Source of the DNA: Diadophis punctatus similis
Taxonomy: Eukaryota > Chordata > Lepidosauria > Squamata > Dipsadidae
NCBI GenBank assembly: GCA_023053685.1
Contig: JALIGW010000032.1
Location: 6,019,720 to 6,083,719 of the forward strand
Length of the DNA: 64,000 nucleotides
Direction: 5' to 3'
Part shown: in pieces, positions 10,248 through 22,030 of the stretch
How positions within the stretch are numbered: position 1 is the stretch's first letter
How the letters are laid out: the number at the start of each line of letters is the position of its first letter
Position numbers and translations under genes: made by a program
The notes under the pieces: model-generated
Told to the model about the DNA's origin: nothing
What the model saw: the letters and a program-made list of their open reading frames with translations, nothing else
Databases searched by the model: none

Positions 10248-10365
10248 AGCTCTTCTTGGAAGCCCAGGACTGGCACTGCTGATGGGAGTAGAATAGATGG
10301 TCCTCCCCCTCCAGGGAACATCAGGAGGAGAGGGTGTGGAGGGGAAGGGACGAGAGGAGAGGAAT

Positions 10366-10650
10366 AACAAAATACCAGAGTTGGAAGGGACCATGGAGGT
10401 CTTATAGTCCAACCCCTGCTCAGGAAGGAGACCCTACATTATATCATTTCAGACAAATGTCCAGTCTCTTCTTAAAAACCTCCAGTGTTGCAGCAGCCAT
10501 AATTTCTGGTGGCCAGCTGTTCCACTGCTTAATTGTCCTCACTGTTAGGAAGTTTCTCCTTAATTCCAGGTTGCTTCTCTCCTTGGTTAGTTTCCATCCA
10601 TTGCTTCCTGTTTTGCCATCAGGGGCTTTGGAGGATAGCTTGACAATGTC
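10366..10650 (-). mobile_element. CR1 LINE 3' end
   Basis: Contains CAGAGTTGGAAGGGACCATG, AACCTCCAGTGTTG and TTTCCATCCATTGCTTCC. On the minus strand it encodes EVFKKRLD and IKQWNSWPPE from the end of CR1 ORF2. Confidence 0.88.
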
Positions 10651-10959
10651 GCTTGGGGAAGATTGCAGAGGGGAACGGAGGCTCTTGGGTGGTTTACATT
10701 TAAAATCAATTTCTTTCACACAAGGCCACGGAGGTGGAAAGAGATCATCCTGAACGTTTTCTATTCAGTGCCCAAACCAGATCTGTCCTCTTCTTGACCC
10801 TTCTGCTGAGCCCCAAAGGGCTGGAGATCCCAAAGGTGCTTTTTCAAGAGGCAACTGGACTTTCTGGCACCAGAGAGTCCAGGGGCCTCTTGAAAAGCAC
10901 CTTTGGGACAACCAGGACCTGGATTGAAGTGGCAACTTCAAATCTCAACCAACAAATGC

Positions 10960-11906
<947 letters not shown>

Positions 11907-11907
11907 G

Positions 11908-12235
11908 ATTTGTATGCCGCCCAACTCCCGAAGGACTCTGGGCAGCTAACAGCATGTGAAATACAAAATCTAAAAAAACCGTTTAAAAACAATTTAAAAA
12001 TCATTTAAAAACACATGCATACTACTTTCATGGGCCGGAGCTTATCCCTGATATTCCCAAGCTCACTGGTCCCATGCCTGACGGAAGAGCCAGGACTTAA
12101 TTGCCTTACGGAAGGTCAGTAGGGTGGAGGCGGTCCGGATCTCCGGGGGTAGCTGGTTCCAGAGGGCCGGAGCTGCCACAGAGAAGGCTCTCCCCCGTGG
12201 ACCCGCCAGCCGACATTGTCTGGCTGACAGGACCC
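11908..12235 (-). mobile_element. L2 LINE 3' end
   Basis: Starts TTTGTATGCCGCCCAACTCC and GACTCTGGGCAGC. Further in, the minus strand encodes the L2 ORF2 C-terminus (LLCGSSGPLEPATPGDPDRL in a shifted frame; compare LWNxLPPEIRTA in better L2 copies). It is inserted between the body and tail of the LINE at 10960. Confidence 0.75.
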
Positions 12236-12310
12236 GGAGAAGACTTTATACTTTTATCTGATATCTTATATATGCTTGACAAAATAAATAAAATAAAAAT
12301 AAAAATAAAT
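12236..12310 (+). mobile_element. Tail of the LINE starting at 10960
   Basis: TATCTGATATCTTATATATG, then TTGACAAAATAAATAAAATA matches the complement of the tail of the LINE at 22023. Confidence 0.6.
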
Positions 12311-12589
12311 GACTGAGAATCTCCATAGACAAAGGGCTGGAGAATTCTAGCCAGAGTCCAAGTGGCTGTCCTTCCAGAGCTTGTCAGAAGGTGGCAGCAG
12401 AGCTCCAGGAGGGGCCTTTTTGGCTTCATGGTGAAATGCTCCAGGGCTGGTTTTTCTGAAGGCTCCCTTCCTTGCAGCCTATCTTGACCAAACCCCTGAA
12501 GAAGGAACTCTTAGCAGATCCTACAAACAAATCCATGGATTCACAGGCACACTTGGGCTGAAAGAGGAGAGTTCATTTTGAATACAATT

Positions 12590-12885
12590 CTGGAAGGGCT
12601 CCCCTCCGGAAGTGGTGGGTGCTCCATCAATGGAAGTTTTTAAGAAGAGACTGGACAGTCCTTTGTCTGAAATGGTCTAGTGACTCTAGTCCAACCCACT
12701 GATCAAGCAGGACAAATGTCCAATCTCTTCTTTAAAACCTCCAATGATGGAGCACACACAACTTGCTTCTGGAGGCAGGTAGTTCCACTGATTAATTAAC
12801 AGAGTAAGCAAGTTGAGAGGGGACCTTGGAGGTCTTCCAGTCTAACCCCCTCCTCAAGCAAATGGTTGTCCAACCTCCAGGGAGG
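12590..12885. mobile_element. Cluster of three CR1 3' fragments
   Basis: A plus-strand piece (12590-12690, TTTTTAAGAAGAGACTGGAC) meets a minus-strand piece (about 12700-12800) and then a third minus-strand tail from ATTAACAGAGTAAGCAAG. The second-to-third junction is the recurrent CR1-CR1 junction described in the findings. Confidence 0.75.
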
Positions 12886-13403
12886 AACCTTCACCTCCAG
12901 TGCAATAAAGATGTGAAAGATGGTGAAAATCCGTCTTTCTGATTGTGTCCCAGCCGTATCACACACACGCTCCGACTGGGCTTTGCAGCATAAATGGATG
13001 GCTGCATTTCGAAGAAGAGAAGGGCCACATATCTTCTGTCATCCTTGGAAGGGGGGAAGATGTTATTACGGCTCTTTTATAATTTTACAACCTTATTATC
13101 AACATTTTTACTCTGCTCTTTAAACAAGAAGCCTTAAAGGCAATTTACAACAAGATCAATAAGATATTATCAAACTGTTAAACAATAAAAACACAAGATA
13201 AACAACACTTTCAAATATGTAGTGGTGACAGCAGATCACAGTCCTAGTTTGTTCTTTTTTATTTCACGGAAGAGAGGATACAATCCATCAATAATAATAA
13301 TAAAAAAGCCCTTTTGAATATATTACTTACGGTAATAGCAGGAAAATAGGACACTGGTGTCATTCAGGAACTGGGCAGCAGGGGGCAGCACAAGCTAAGT
13401 GGA

Positions 13404-13757
13404 CAAGGTAGTCCTTGACTTACGACCACAATCGAAGGTCCAAAATTTCTTTTGCTAAGGGAGGCAGTTGTTAAGCGCCATTTTACAACCTTTCTTGCCA
13501 CCGTTGTTAAGTGAATCAGGTTCCCCCATTGACTTTGCTTGTCAGAAGGTCGCAAAAACTCATCACATAACCTGGCACACTGCGATTTTGCATAAAGACA
13601 AGACATGCCGGTGGCCAAACATCCACATTTTGATCATGTGACCCTGGGGATGCTGCAATGGTCGTAAGTGTGAAAAACAGTCATGTCACTTTTTTTCCAG
13701 TGGCGTTGTAACTTTGAACGGTCACTAAATGAACCGTTGTAAGTCGAGAACTCCCTG
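13404..13757. mobile_element. Tigger-like MITE copy
   Basis: Ends CAAGGTAGTCCTTGACTTAC and GTAAGTCGAGAACTCCCTG followed by TA. Inside are GTTAAGTGAATCAGGTTCCC and TGATCATGTGACC. Confidence 0.82.
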
Positions 13758-13829
13758 TAGAGTTCTAGGCTGCATCCATAGGAGTATAAATTCCCAAATG
13801 TTCTATTTTATTCTGCTTTGGTCAGTTCC

Positions 13830-13965
13830 CTGCTGGAGTGCTGGGTCCAGTTCTGGGCACCCCCGTTTGGAGAAGGATCTAGAAAAGGAGAACGGCTGAG
13901 AGGAGGGGGCAGCCAGGACCGCCAGGAGGGGTTTATGGAAGGGTCTGGCAGGTGGAGCCACAAAA
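13830..13965 (+). mobile_element. CR1 ORF2 internal fragment
   Basis: CTGGAGTGCTGGGTCCAGTT and GGGCACCCC, then GAGAAGGATCTAGAAAAG, correspond to the CR1 ORF2 segment that reads HLEYCVQFWAP followed by KKD in intact elements. Short and degraded. Confidence 0.55.
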
Positions 13966-14065
13966 GGGCCGAGTTCGTCGCTCAGCAAGACAGGGACTTC
14001 GTGAAGAGGCAGAGCAGTTCAAGGGTGCACCCCTGACCCAGAAGGATGTTGGGGTCCCTTTCACC

Positions 14066-14165
14066 NNNNNNNNNNNNNNNNNNNNNNNNNNNNNNNNNNN
14101 NNNNNNNNNNNNNNNNNNNNNNNNNNNNNNNNNNNNNNNNNNNNNNNNNNNNNNNNNNNNNNNNN
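14066..14165. other. Assembly gap (100 N)
   Basis: Exactly one hundred undetermined bases, the conventional filler for a gap of unknown size. It is followed by (GA)n. Any feature spanning it cannot be judged. Confidence 0.99.
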
Positions 14166-14502
14166 AGAGAGAGAGACATGGCCTTCCTCCCATTTATGGC
14201 ATCACCCCATAAACCATGCTCTGATCCGGACATTCCACATGTCATCAAACCGTAGGAAATGGGCTGGAAACAAACAGGTCACCGGCTTGAAATAGCTTCT
14301 TGGGGGCCTGAAGCAGCTTCCCAAAATCTCCCTTTTCTGCTCCTGAGCCCAGAGAGCTCACCTGTCATGGGAGGGTGGGGGGGGACACACTTGGCCACGT
14401 CTCCTTTCTCTCCCGGAAGATCAAGTGTCACTTTCCAAGTCTGGCAGTTCCCAGAAAAGTATTTTGTAGCACAGGATGTAAGCAAAGGCAGGATGAACAG
14501 CA

Positions 14503-14672
14503 TAATAACAGAACAACAGAGTCGGAAGGGACCTTGGAGGTCTTCTAGTCCAACCCCCTACTCGAGCAGGAAACCCTACCATTCCAGACAAATGGTTGTC
14601 CAATCTCTTCTTTAAAACCTCCAATGATCCACAACTTCTGGAGGGAGGCTTAATTACCTGTAGTCTACAGGT
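14503..14672 (-). mobile_element. CR1 LINE 3' end, truncated
   Basis: Contains AACAACAGAGTCGGAAGGGA, TCTTCTAGTCCAACCCCC and TTTAAAACCTCCAATGATC. Confidence 0.85.
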
Positions 14673-14891
14673 TGTGTTCAAAAACATCACCATGGCAGCT
14701 GTGATGCTGTGATGGAAGTCCCAGCGGTTGTTAGGCACATCCAGCGCATGAAGACAAGGTTGGGGCTTTGACCACAATTCCACAGCCACCGTCTTAATCT
14801 TCTTGACCAGGCCTTGAAGTTACTCCTGACTGGTCTACAAAAGGCCCAGTGGCTGGAGGATGACCCTTCCGATGGCCTGGCACTCAAGACA

Positions 14892-15256
14892 CAGGGAGTT
14901 TTCGAGTTACAAGTACCGTAATGGAGCCTACCCTTCGCGGTCGGAACTCCTGATTTGTGATTTTGCAAACTTTTTGCAACGGCCATTAAGCAAACGGTTG
15001 TTAAGTGAACCAATGGCTTTCTATGGTTGCTGCTTTGCCAATGGAGTGAATACTACTCATGAAATGCACTAACGCCCGTGGGACACGGCCGATGGCTGAT
15101 GGTGCAACTCGGTTGCCAAGTGCCAGAAGTGTTCTCACATGTCTCTACGGGGGGAACCATTCAAAACTTCAAAACTGTATCCTAAGTACCCCCAGGTACA
15201 TCTGTCAGAACTTCTAACGGCCACTAAGCAACCGGTCGTAAGTCGAGAACTACTTG
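14892..15256. mobile_element. Tigger-like MITE, divergent subfamily
   Basis: Ends CAGGGAGTTTTCGAGTTAC and GTAAGTCGAGAACTACTTG form an inverted repeat with TA on the right. The interior differs from the main family (AACGGCCATTAAGCAAACGG and later AACGGCCACTAAGCAACCGG are arm repeats). Probably a sister subfamily sharing the ends. Confidence 0.6.
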
Positions 15257-15361
15257 TAGAAAAGATCCGGAGAACCTCCAGCGTATGAATGGTCTTTATG
15301 ATGTGGCTGGATGAAAGTCTTCAGGACATCTAAAAAAATATCCTTGGAAAACTTCAGCTCC

Positions 15362-15890
15362 ATTGCTGGAGGTTTTTAAGAAGAGACTGGACAATCACTG
15401 GACAGTCACAAGGATGTCAAACTCAAGGCCTTGTGGGCCAGATCCGGCCCATGGGGGGCTTAGATCTGGCCTGTGGGGCAGCCCTGGAAACAAAGGACCG
15501 GCCCACAGTGCCTCTACCAGCGAAAACGGAGCTCCGTGTTTGGCTGTGATGGCCTCCTGCAGCTCTCTGCCAGCGGAAACGAAGCTCGGGAGGGCCACGT
15601 GCAGCCCTCCCAAGCTCTGTTTTCACTGGCAAAGCTCTCGGGCCCCCACAGGTGCCCCCAACACAAGTGACATCAATCTGGCCATGCACCCCTGAGGTCA
15701 AACACAACCCTAATGCGGCCCTCAGTGAAATTGAGTTTGACACCCCTGGTATAGGGTCTCCTGCCAGAGCAGAGAGCTGGACTAGAAGACCTCCAAGGTC
15801 CCTTCCAGTTCTATTTTATTCTATATTCTAACTTGGTTGGACTAGAAGAGATCCAAGGTCCCTTCCAGTCCTATTATTCTCTATTCTAAA
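15362..15890 (+). mobile_element. CR1 LINE 3' end, interrupted
   Basis: The left part GGAGGTTTTTAAGAAGAGAC and the right part GGTATAGGGTCTCCTGCC, GGTCCCTTCCAGTTCTATTT, surround the hAT-type element at 15409. The 3' end is partly duplicated, giving GGACTAGAAGA twice, each followed by TATTCTA-type tails. Confidence 0.8.
15409..15748. mobile_element. hAT-type element, 340 bp
   Basis: Left end CAAGGATGTCAAACTCAAGG and right end TTGAGTTTGACACCCCTG are inverted repeats. The arms carry GGCCCTTGTGGG-like sequence. No intact 8-bp duplication is visible. It lies within a CR1 tail. Confidence 0.75.
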
Positions 15891-16842
15891 GACAGATTTA
15901 TAGGAATGTAAGGAGCAGGAACGTGGGAAAACCCAACACAGCGAAAGGTGAAAGGAAATCATCATAAATTGATGTCTGATCAGCAAATTGAATCACCTAA
16001 AATTGAGATGGACTGGGGTGGGACACGTTCAGGCAGGAGATCCCGCTGTTTATTACTCAGGACATAAAAAGCAAAAACGAAGCAGCTCCTACAGCGCGGA
16101 AGGGCATAGCAAGAGCAGTCCTCCGCTACCACGCAATCAGACTAAATAACATTGATTAGATTTTGTAGACAACCTTTTAATGTGAGGATCATTCAAGTTT
16201 ATGGTTCAACCACCAAGGTAGGGTAGAAGAAGAGGAGGTCGACCAAAGTCGGCTCAAAATCGACAGAACTCGCAAGCCAGGCAGCCTCCCTGGAACACCA
16301 AGGTGGAAATATTTTTAAAATGTTAATGTTAAAATGAAAATATTAAAATGTTAATATTAATACAAATTAAATTTTATTTAATTTAAAAGATTACAAATAC
16401 ACAGCTGCAAGGAATGGCTTATAGGACATTGAAATGAATTTATCAATCCAGTCACTCAGGCGTTTCTTCATTACTAACACAATCTTCAAGCAACTCCATA
16501 CATGGACATCTCCAGATGGAGGACAGGCAATCCCGACAACCACAATTGAGCCCAAAATTTCCGTTGCTATATAAGACAGTTGTTAAGAGAGTTTGTCCTA
16601 AATTTATGACCTTTCTTGCCACAGTTGTTAAGTGAATCACTGCCGTTGTTAAGTTAATAACATGGTTGTTAAGTGAATCTGGCTTCCCCATCGTCTTTGC
16701 TTGTCAGAAAGTCACAAAAGGGGATCACGTGACCCCAGGACACTGCAACCGTCATAAGTACATGCCAGTTGCCAAGCGTCCGAATTTTGATCATGTGACC
16801 ATGAGGATGATGCAATGGTGCTAAGTGGGAAAAACCACCTCC

Positions 16843-16918
16843 TCCTCCCTCCTCCTCCTCCTCCTCCTCCTCCTCCTCCTCCTCCTCCTCCTCTTCTTCT
16901 TCTTCTTCTTCTTCCTCC
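16843..16918. repeat. (CCT)n/(CTT)n tract
   Basis: About 75 bases of pure CTC/CTT triplets. It lies at the 3' side of the minus-strand LINE fragment that follows and may be that element's simple-sequence tail. Confidence 0.95.
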
Positions 16919-16926
16919 GTCATTGG

Positions 16927-17221
16927 ACATTGGTGATCATGTTGGCAATCCTATTTTTATCAACGGCCGCATGAAAAAGTGCTGCTGAGTTTTGTCCAAA
17001 CCGGTCCCTTGGGTTTTTAAGCCATGAGGTTCTTCTTCTGCCTGGACCTCGTTTGCCTTCAATCTTTCCCTGGAGGATTAAGTGAAGTATGGCGCATTTT
17101 TCTGTGTGTTGCATCCCATGTCCGAAATATTATTTCGCTTTTTAATGGTTTTGATTATTTCCCTTGGCTTTCCCAGGCGGCTTATCACCTCCTCATTTCT
17201 GATTTTGTCAACCAAAAACTG
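16927..17221 (-). mobile_element. Non-LTR retrotransposon ORF2 C-terminal fragment
   Basis: A 64-codon frame at 16920-17114 includes LILQGKIEGKRGPGRRRTSW and later ALFHAAVDKNRIANMI. This basic GKxxGKRGxGRRR stretch is common to the C-termini of several non-LTR polymerases (RTE/BovB and relatives). The clade cannot be fixed by eye. Confidence 0.55.
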
Positions 17222-17689
17222 TCATAAGTCACTTTTTTTCAGAGCCGCTATAACTTTGACCGGTCACTAACTGAGTCGCTGTAATTGTCAGTAAGTCTGC
17301 TGGATGTGTGGAGAGCAGCTGGATGGAAGAAGATGAAAGAAGTTCCAAACTGAAGGGAGAAACATCAATCTTCTCTGCTCTGTTGCTGACTCTCTTTTGC
17401 AAAAGTTCTACATGCTGTACTAATAAAAGCCAAGGAGCAGAATGGGAAAAAATGGAACTGAAATAAATATAAAGAAAACCAGACCGAGACAACGAGTGCA
17501 ACAGCTGGCCACAGAATTGACAATGAAGAAGCTGGAATTGATGGAACCGCTTTTTCCTCTCAAGATTCACCTTCAGGAACCAAGAAAGATGATTCTGCCT
17601 TTTTTGGTAGAGCAGCCATGAAGGCCTTGGACAAGATATTCAAATGCTCTGCTGAGCTTATATCCACAAAGATCAGAAGAATAGAATAG

Positions 17690-18515
17690 AATAACAGAGT
17701 TGGAAGGGTCCTTGGAGGTCTTCTAGTCCAACCCCCTGCTTAGGCAGGAATCCCTACATCACTTCAGACAAATGGTTATCCAACATCTTCTTAAAAACTT
17801 CCAGTGTTGGAGCATTCACAACTTCTGGAGGCAAGCTGTTCCACGGATTAATTGTTCTAACTGCCAGGAAATTTCTCCTTAGTTCTAAGTTGCTTCTCTC
17901 CTTGTTTAGTTTCCACCCATTGCTTCTTGTCCTGCCCTCAGGTGCTTTGGAGAATAGCTTGACTCCCTCTTCTTTGTGGCAACCCCTGAGATATTGGAAC
18001 ACTGCTATCATGTCTCCCCTAGTCCTTCTTTTCATTAAACTAGACATACGCAGTTACAGCAACAGTTCTTGATATGTTTTAGCCTCCAGTCCCCTAATCA
18101 TCTTTGTTGCTCTTCTCTGCACCCTTTCCAGAGTCTCAACATCCTTTTGGCACTGTGGCGACCAAAACTGAATGCAGTATTCCAAGTGTGGCCTTACCAA
18201 GGCATTATAAAATGGTATTAACACTTCGCGTGATCTTGATTCTGTCCCTCTGTTAATGCAGCCTAGAACCGTGTTGGCTTTTTTGGCAGCTGCTGCACAC
18301 TGCTGGCTCCTATTTAAATGATTGTCCACTAGGACTCCAAGATCCCTCTCACAGTTATTACTTTTGAGCCAGGTACCACATATACTGTACCTGTGCATTT
18401 TGTTTTTCTTGCCTAAATGTAGAACCTTACTTTTTCCACCATTGAATTTCATTTTGTTAGAGAGCGCCCAATGTTCAAGTCTGTCAAGATCCTTTTGTAT
18501 CTGAAGCCTAGAAGA
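17690..18515 (-). mobile_element. CR1 LINE, longest 3' copy
   Basis: It begins with an (AATAG)-type tail and ACAGAGTTGGAAGGGTCCTT. On the minus strand it encodes, 5' to 3', [79 protein letters not shown] and RRTRGDMIAVFQYLRGCHKE. These are the post-polymerase part of CR1 ORF2. One or two frame changes and stops make it non-functional. The 5' part is missing, as usual for CR1. Confidence 0.92.
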
Positions 18516-18549
18516 AGCAAGATAGGAGTGATGCGCTTGTATTAGGTGT

Positions 18550-19512
18550 TGAAGAAGATTCCTGAGGATACCAAGAACCACCAAGAAAACAAAACATGGA
18601 CTGCAATGGCTGCTGGTTTGCTTCCGGGTCCAATTCAAGGGGCTGGTTGTCACCTTTAAAGCCCTTCATGGCTTGGGACCAGGTTATCTGAGGGACCGTC
18701 TCTTGCTGGTCACATCCACCTAACCCACTAGAGCAGGGAGGCAGGGAATGTTGCAGGTCCCATCCCCTAAGGCCGTGATGGCGAACCTATGGCACGGGTG
18801 CCACAAGTGGCACGCGGAGCCATATCGGTGGGCACGCGAGCTCAGGTCCGGCGTGCATGTGTGCACCAGCCGGCTGATTTTCGGGCCTTCTGGGCCCACT
18901 GGGAGTCGGGAAACAGGCTGTTTCCAGCCTCCAGAGGGGGTGGGGAAGGCCGTTTTCGCCCTCCCCAGGCTCCTAGAAAGGCTCTGGAGCCTGGGGAGAG
19001 CGAAAAATGGGCGTGCCATTGCATGCTGGGAGCAGGGGGGTCATGCGTGCATGTGCGGGGGTGCATGGAATTATGAGTGTGGGCACGCACACACGTGATC
19101 CCCCGCATTCCCCCTCCCTTTTGGCACGCAAACCAAAAAAGGTTCGCCATCACTGCCCTAAGGAGATACATCTGGCGGGACCTTTAAAGAAGAGCCTTCT
19201 CCGTGGTGGCTCCTTCTCTCTGGAACATCAAACCCCACCCCCCCGGACATTAGAATGGCCCCCACTCTGGCACTCTTTCAGAAGGCCTTGAAGACATGGT
19301 TTTGCCAGCAGGCCTGGGGAACCCAGAGCGGGATGGAGCCCATTAAATGGCTAGTATGAATGTGAGTTGTTGCCGGGGTGTGGGGCTTATTATTTTATTA
19401 TTTTTCTTTTTATTACTTTTTATTTCTTTTATATGGTGTTTTTATATCTTTGTAAGCTGCCTTGAGTCGCCATGTGCGAGTCGGCGGCAATATACATTTT
19501 CTAAATAAAAAT
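18550..19512 (+). mobile_element. L2 LINE 3' end, split by a hAT element
   Basis: Encodes LQWLLVCFRVQFKGLVVTFK and ALHGLGPGYLRDRLLLVTST, then after the insertion RRAFSVVAPSLWN. The tail reads TGTAAGCTGCCTTGAGTCGC and ends AATAAAAATAAAT. The layout fits the end of L2 ORF2 and its 3' tail. Confidence 0.85.
18773..19155. mobile_element. hAT-type MITE with GATGGCGAACC ends
   Basis: Ends CCGTGATGGCGAACC and GGTTCGCCATCACTG; the 8-bp duplication CCCTAAGG is perfect (18765-18772, 19156-19163). The interior is rich in GTGCACGC and CCTCCCCAGGCTC. It lies in an L2 copy. Two sisters are at 19822 and 46362. Confidence 0.93.
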
Positions 19513-19534
19513 AAATGGATCATTGAACAAATCA

Positions 19535-19812
19535 ATTCCTGAATTCTCACTTCAGGCCCAAACAGCCAGGATCAAATTATCCTTCTTTGGGCACCTTATG
19601 AGAAGAGCCGGAGCCTCCCTGGAGAAGGCTCTGGTGCTGAGGAAGGTGGAAGGAGAGAGAAGAAGAGGGCCACCGTCAGCCACTTGGAGGGGCTCAGTTG
19701 CAGTGGTGATGAGGGCATGTTCACAAGACCTGAAGATCCAGGTTGAGGACAGGTTGAGCCAGAGAAGGTCTATCTATGTGGTCACTAAAAGTTGACGATG
19801 TGCCAACTTGAT
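19535..19812 (+). mobile_element. BovB (RTE) LINE 3' end
   Basis: A 90-codon frame reads KLSFFGHLMRRAGASLEKAL, VLRKVEGERRRGPPSATWRG and ends YVVTKS, as at the C-terminus of RTE/BovB polymerases. It is followed by CACTAAAAGTTGACG, close to the BovB 3' end. BovB is plentiful in squamates. Confidence 0.75.
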
Positions 19813-19821
19813 ATCCTATAC

Positions 19822-20246
19822 CAGTGATGGCGAACCTTTTTTCCCTCGGGTGCCGAAATAGTGCGTGCACGCGCTATTGCACGCACGTGCGTGCCCACAC
19901 CCATAATTCAAAGCCCTCCACTCGCCCCACCCCCCTGCGCATGCGTGCGTGACCCCCCCACTCCCCCGTTTCCCAACTTCCAGTGGGCCCAGTAGGCCCG
20001 TTTTTTCGCCCTCCCCAGGCTCCAGAGGCTTTCTTGGAGCTTGAGGAGGGCAAAAACACTGCCCCTGCCACCCCAGAGGCCCTCCGGAGGCCAAAATCGC
20101 CCTCCCAGAGCCTCTGCGCGAGCCAAAAATCAGCTGGCGTGCACACACATGCGCACTGGAGCTGAGCTAGGGCAACAGCTCGTGTGCCGGCAGATATGGC
20201 TCCACGTGCCACCTGTGGCACCCGTGCCATAGGTTTGCCATCACTG
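19822..20246. mobile_element. hAT-type MITE with GATGGCGAACC ends
   Basis: Ends CAGTGATGGCGAACC and GGTTTGCCATCACTG, duplication TCCTATAC perfect (19814-19821, 20247-20254). Interior AGATATGGCTCCACGTGCC is shared, on opposite strands, with the copies at 18773 and 46362. It is inserted in a CR1 tail. Confidence 0.93.
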
Positions 20247-20500
20247 TCCTATACCATTCCAGACAAGTGACTGTCCAATCTCTTCTTGAAGACTTTAAAT
20301 GATGGATCACCCAGAACTCCTGGAGGGAAGCCATTCCACTGGTTTATGGTTCTGACTGTCAGGAAATTCCTCCTTAGTTGTAGGTTGGTCCTTGATAAGT
20401 TTCCATCCGTTGCTTCTTCTCCTGCCTTCAGGGGCTTTGGAGAATAGATTGACCCCCTCTTCTCTGGGGCAGCCCCTCTGATATTGGAAGTAGGAGGAAC
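20247..20500 (-). mobile_element. CR1 LINE 3' part
   Basis: From TCCTATACCATTCCAGACAA through GGTTCTGACTGTCAGGAAAT to GGGGCAGCCCCTC. The very 3' end is missing. Confidence 0.85.
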
Positions 20501-21674
20501 CACTCCTGTCTCACCTGCCCAGCCTGAAAGTCACACCTGTTTCCTCCCCCCCCCCAAAAAAAACCTTCTCAGGTGCCTTTGCTCTCCACCCAGCCCCCTT
20601 TCCCTCCTCCCCCTTCCTCTCTCTGTTTCTTCCAGTTGTCGGGAGCCTCTTCCTGCTCCTCCGGCTGACAATTTTACAAGAGGCAGCCGGGCTGGATATA
20701 CTGCTCTGCCCAAGATCAATGCAGCAAGAAAAATAGCAACACATTTTATCCCTCGGTTTATGGGCCTTTAAATGGAAATTAAAGCACTGAGCGGCAATGC
20801 AGAGGTTTCGCTTTGCGGGACTTGGACACCGGCTGATCTGGGAAGCTGAAGGGCACGAGGGGAGGGGGCTGTTGAAGACCAGGGGAGGGGGGACATGTGG
20901 GGAGGGGGGTGCTCCCAGAGTGGGGGAGACACAGGGAGCCTCTGGGACCCCTGGTGCACTTGGAATTAGATGCTGGAATAAAGAACAAGGAGAAAAGGGA
21001 TTTTTTTTACGGGACAAGTGTTTTTGCGAGAAAAGCAAATAGGATTTTGGATTTTTTATTCCTTCTCCAGGAACAAAGAGAGAAATTGCCTGCACAAGTC
21101 TCTGCCATGTTCTTGAAAGGGTTTTGAGAAGTGTTTTGTCCTGGCCTTCTTCAGCTCAGGGCTGAGAGGGGGGGCGGCCCCAAATCCCCCAATTGGACTG
21201 GTGCCTGAGGCAGGACTAGGAAACCCGCCCCAAAACATCCCTGCTGCCTGAATGGCAGACAAGGGGAGGGTGGACTAGCCCCTTCCCCTTTTTAGGCTTT
21301 CATCAGCCACCCCCTGCACTTCTCACAAGCTCCCCTCCTCCCTCCGCAATGTGGGATGAAGGGAAAGGGGTAGAGAAGGGGTTTGGGGTTTTTGCTTCCT
21401 CTGCAAAGTCCGCAGGTGGCAGGGGACATCAGGCCCATGAACTTTGGACAGCAGACAAGATTTAGGAGGGGAGCCAACTTGGAAAAGTCAGCAGGTTCGT
21501 TTCCTGCAAATATAATTCATTTGCCCTGTTCGCCAAGGGTTTTGCAGGGTTCAAGAGCCCAGCCCTTCCCCGGGAGCTGTTTCCGGTCTAAAGAAGGAAA
21601 TGAATCTGGAAGGGTCCTGGTGGGCCATTCCCCCCCCCTCTTTGAAACCAGGTCAAAAAACTTGGCAATGTCAA
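20501..21674. other. Single-copy spacer with a candidate conserved element
   Basis: No interspersed repeats are seen. The stretch 20665-20800 is notable: GACAATTTTACAAGAGGCAG, TGCAGCAAGAAAAATAGCAA and TTTAAATGGAAATTAAAGC form an AT-rich, motif-dense island in GC-rich surroundings and could be a regulatory element. No exon is evident. Confidence 0.35.
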
Positions 21675-21752
21675 TTCAGCTAGTCTTCAATTTGCAACCT
21701 TTCATTAAGTGACTGTTCGAAGTGACAAGGGCAGTGAAATAAATGATTTAAG
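21675..21752. mobile_element. Tigger-like MITE end fragment
   Basis: AGCTAGTCTTCAATTTGC and CATTAAGTGACTGTTCGAAG match the first 75 bases of the family. The rest of the copy is not adjacent. Confidence 0.6.
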
Positions 21753-21759
21753 TTGCAGG

Positions 21760-21956
21760 TGAAATCTTGGCCAGTAAAGAGCTGCTGGTGCCCGGATTCT
21801 GGACAAGATGTTCTTTCACCCCTGAGATGGGTGTGTCTCCAGGATGCCCGCCTGGCAGGGATTTCGCAAAGAACTCTGGGATTCACGAGGTGCCCAAAGT
21901 GAAGGCGTTGCCTTGCCAGCTTGCCTGGCACACAGCCAGTCCTGTCCCCGTGACCT
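21760..21956 (+). repeat. Duplicated 200-bp block, copy A
   Basis: From GAAATCTTGGCCAGTAAAGA to CCAGTCCTGTCCCCGTGACC this matches copy B at 28417-28615 with about nine differences by eye. No coding frame is convincing. It does not belong to any repeat family I recognise. Confidence 0.8.
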
Positions 21957-22030
21957 TATTTATTTATTTATTTATTTAATTAATTATTTAATTAATTAAT
22001 TAATTAATTTTATTTATTTATTTTGTCAAC
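21957..22030. repeat. (ATTT)n/(AATT)n simple repeat
   Basis: Runs of TTTA and TTAA at the 3' end of the minus-strand LINE that follows; likely that LINE's tail. Confidence 0.85.

Larger units (their letters stand above)
16524..17293. mobile_element. Tigger-like MITE split by a LINE fragment
   Basis: The left part (16524-16842) has ACCACAATTGAGCCC, GTTAAGTGAATCACTGCCG and GATCACGTGACCCC. The right part (about 17222-17293) resumes at CATAAGTCACTTTTTTTCAG. The middle is a microsatellite and a non-LTR fragment. Confidence 0.8.
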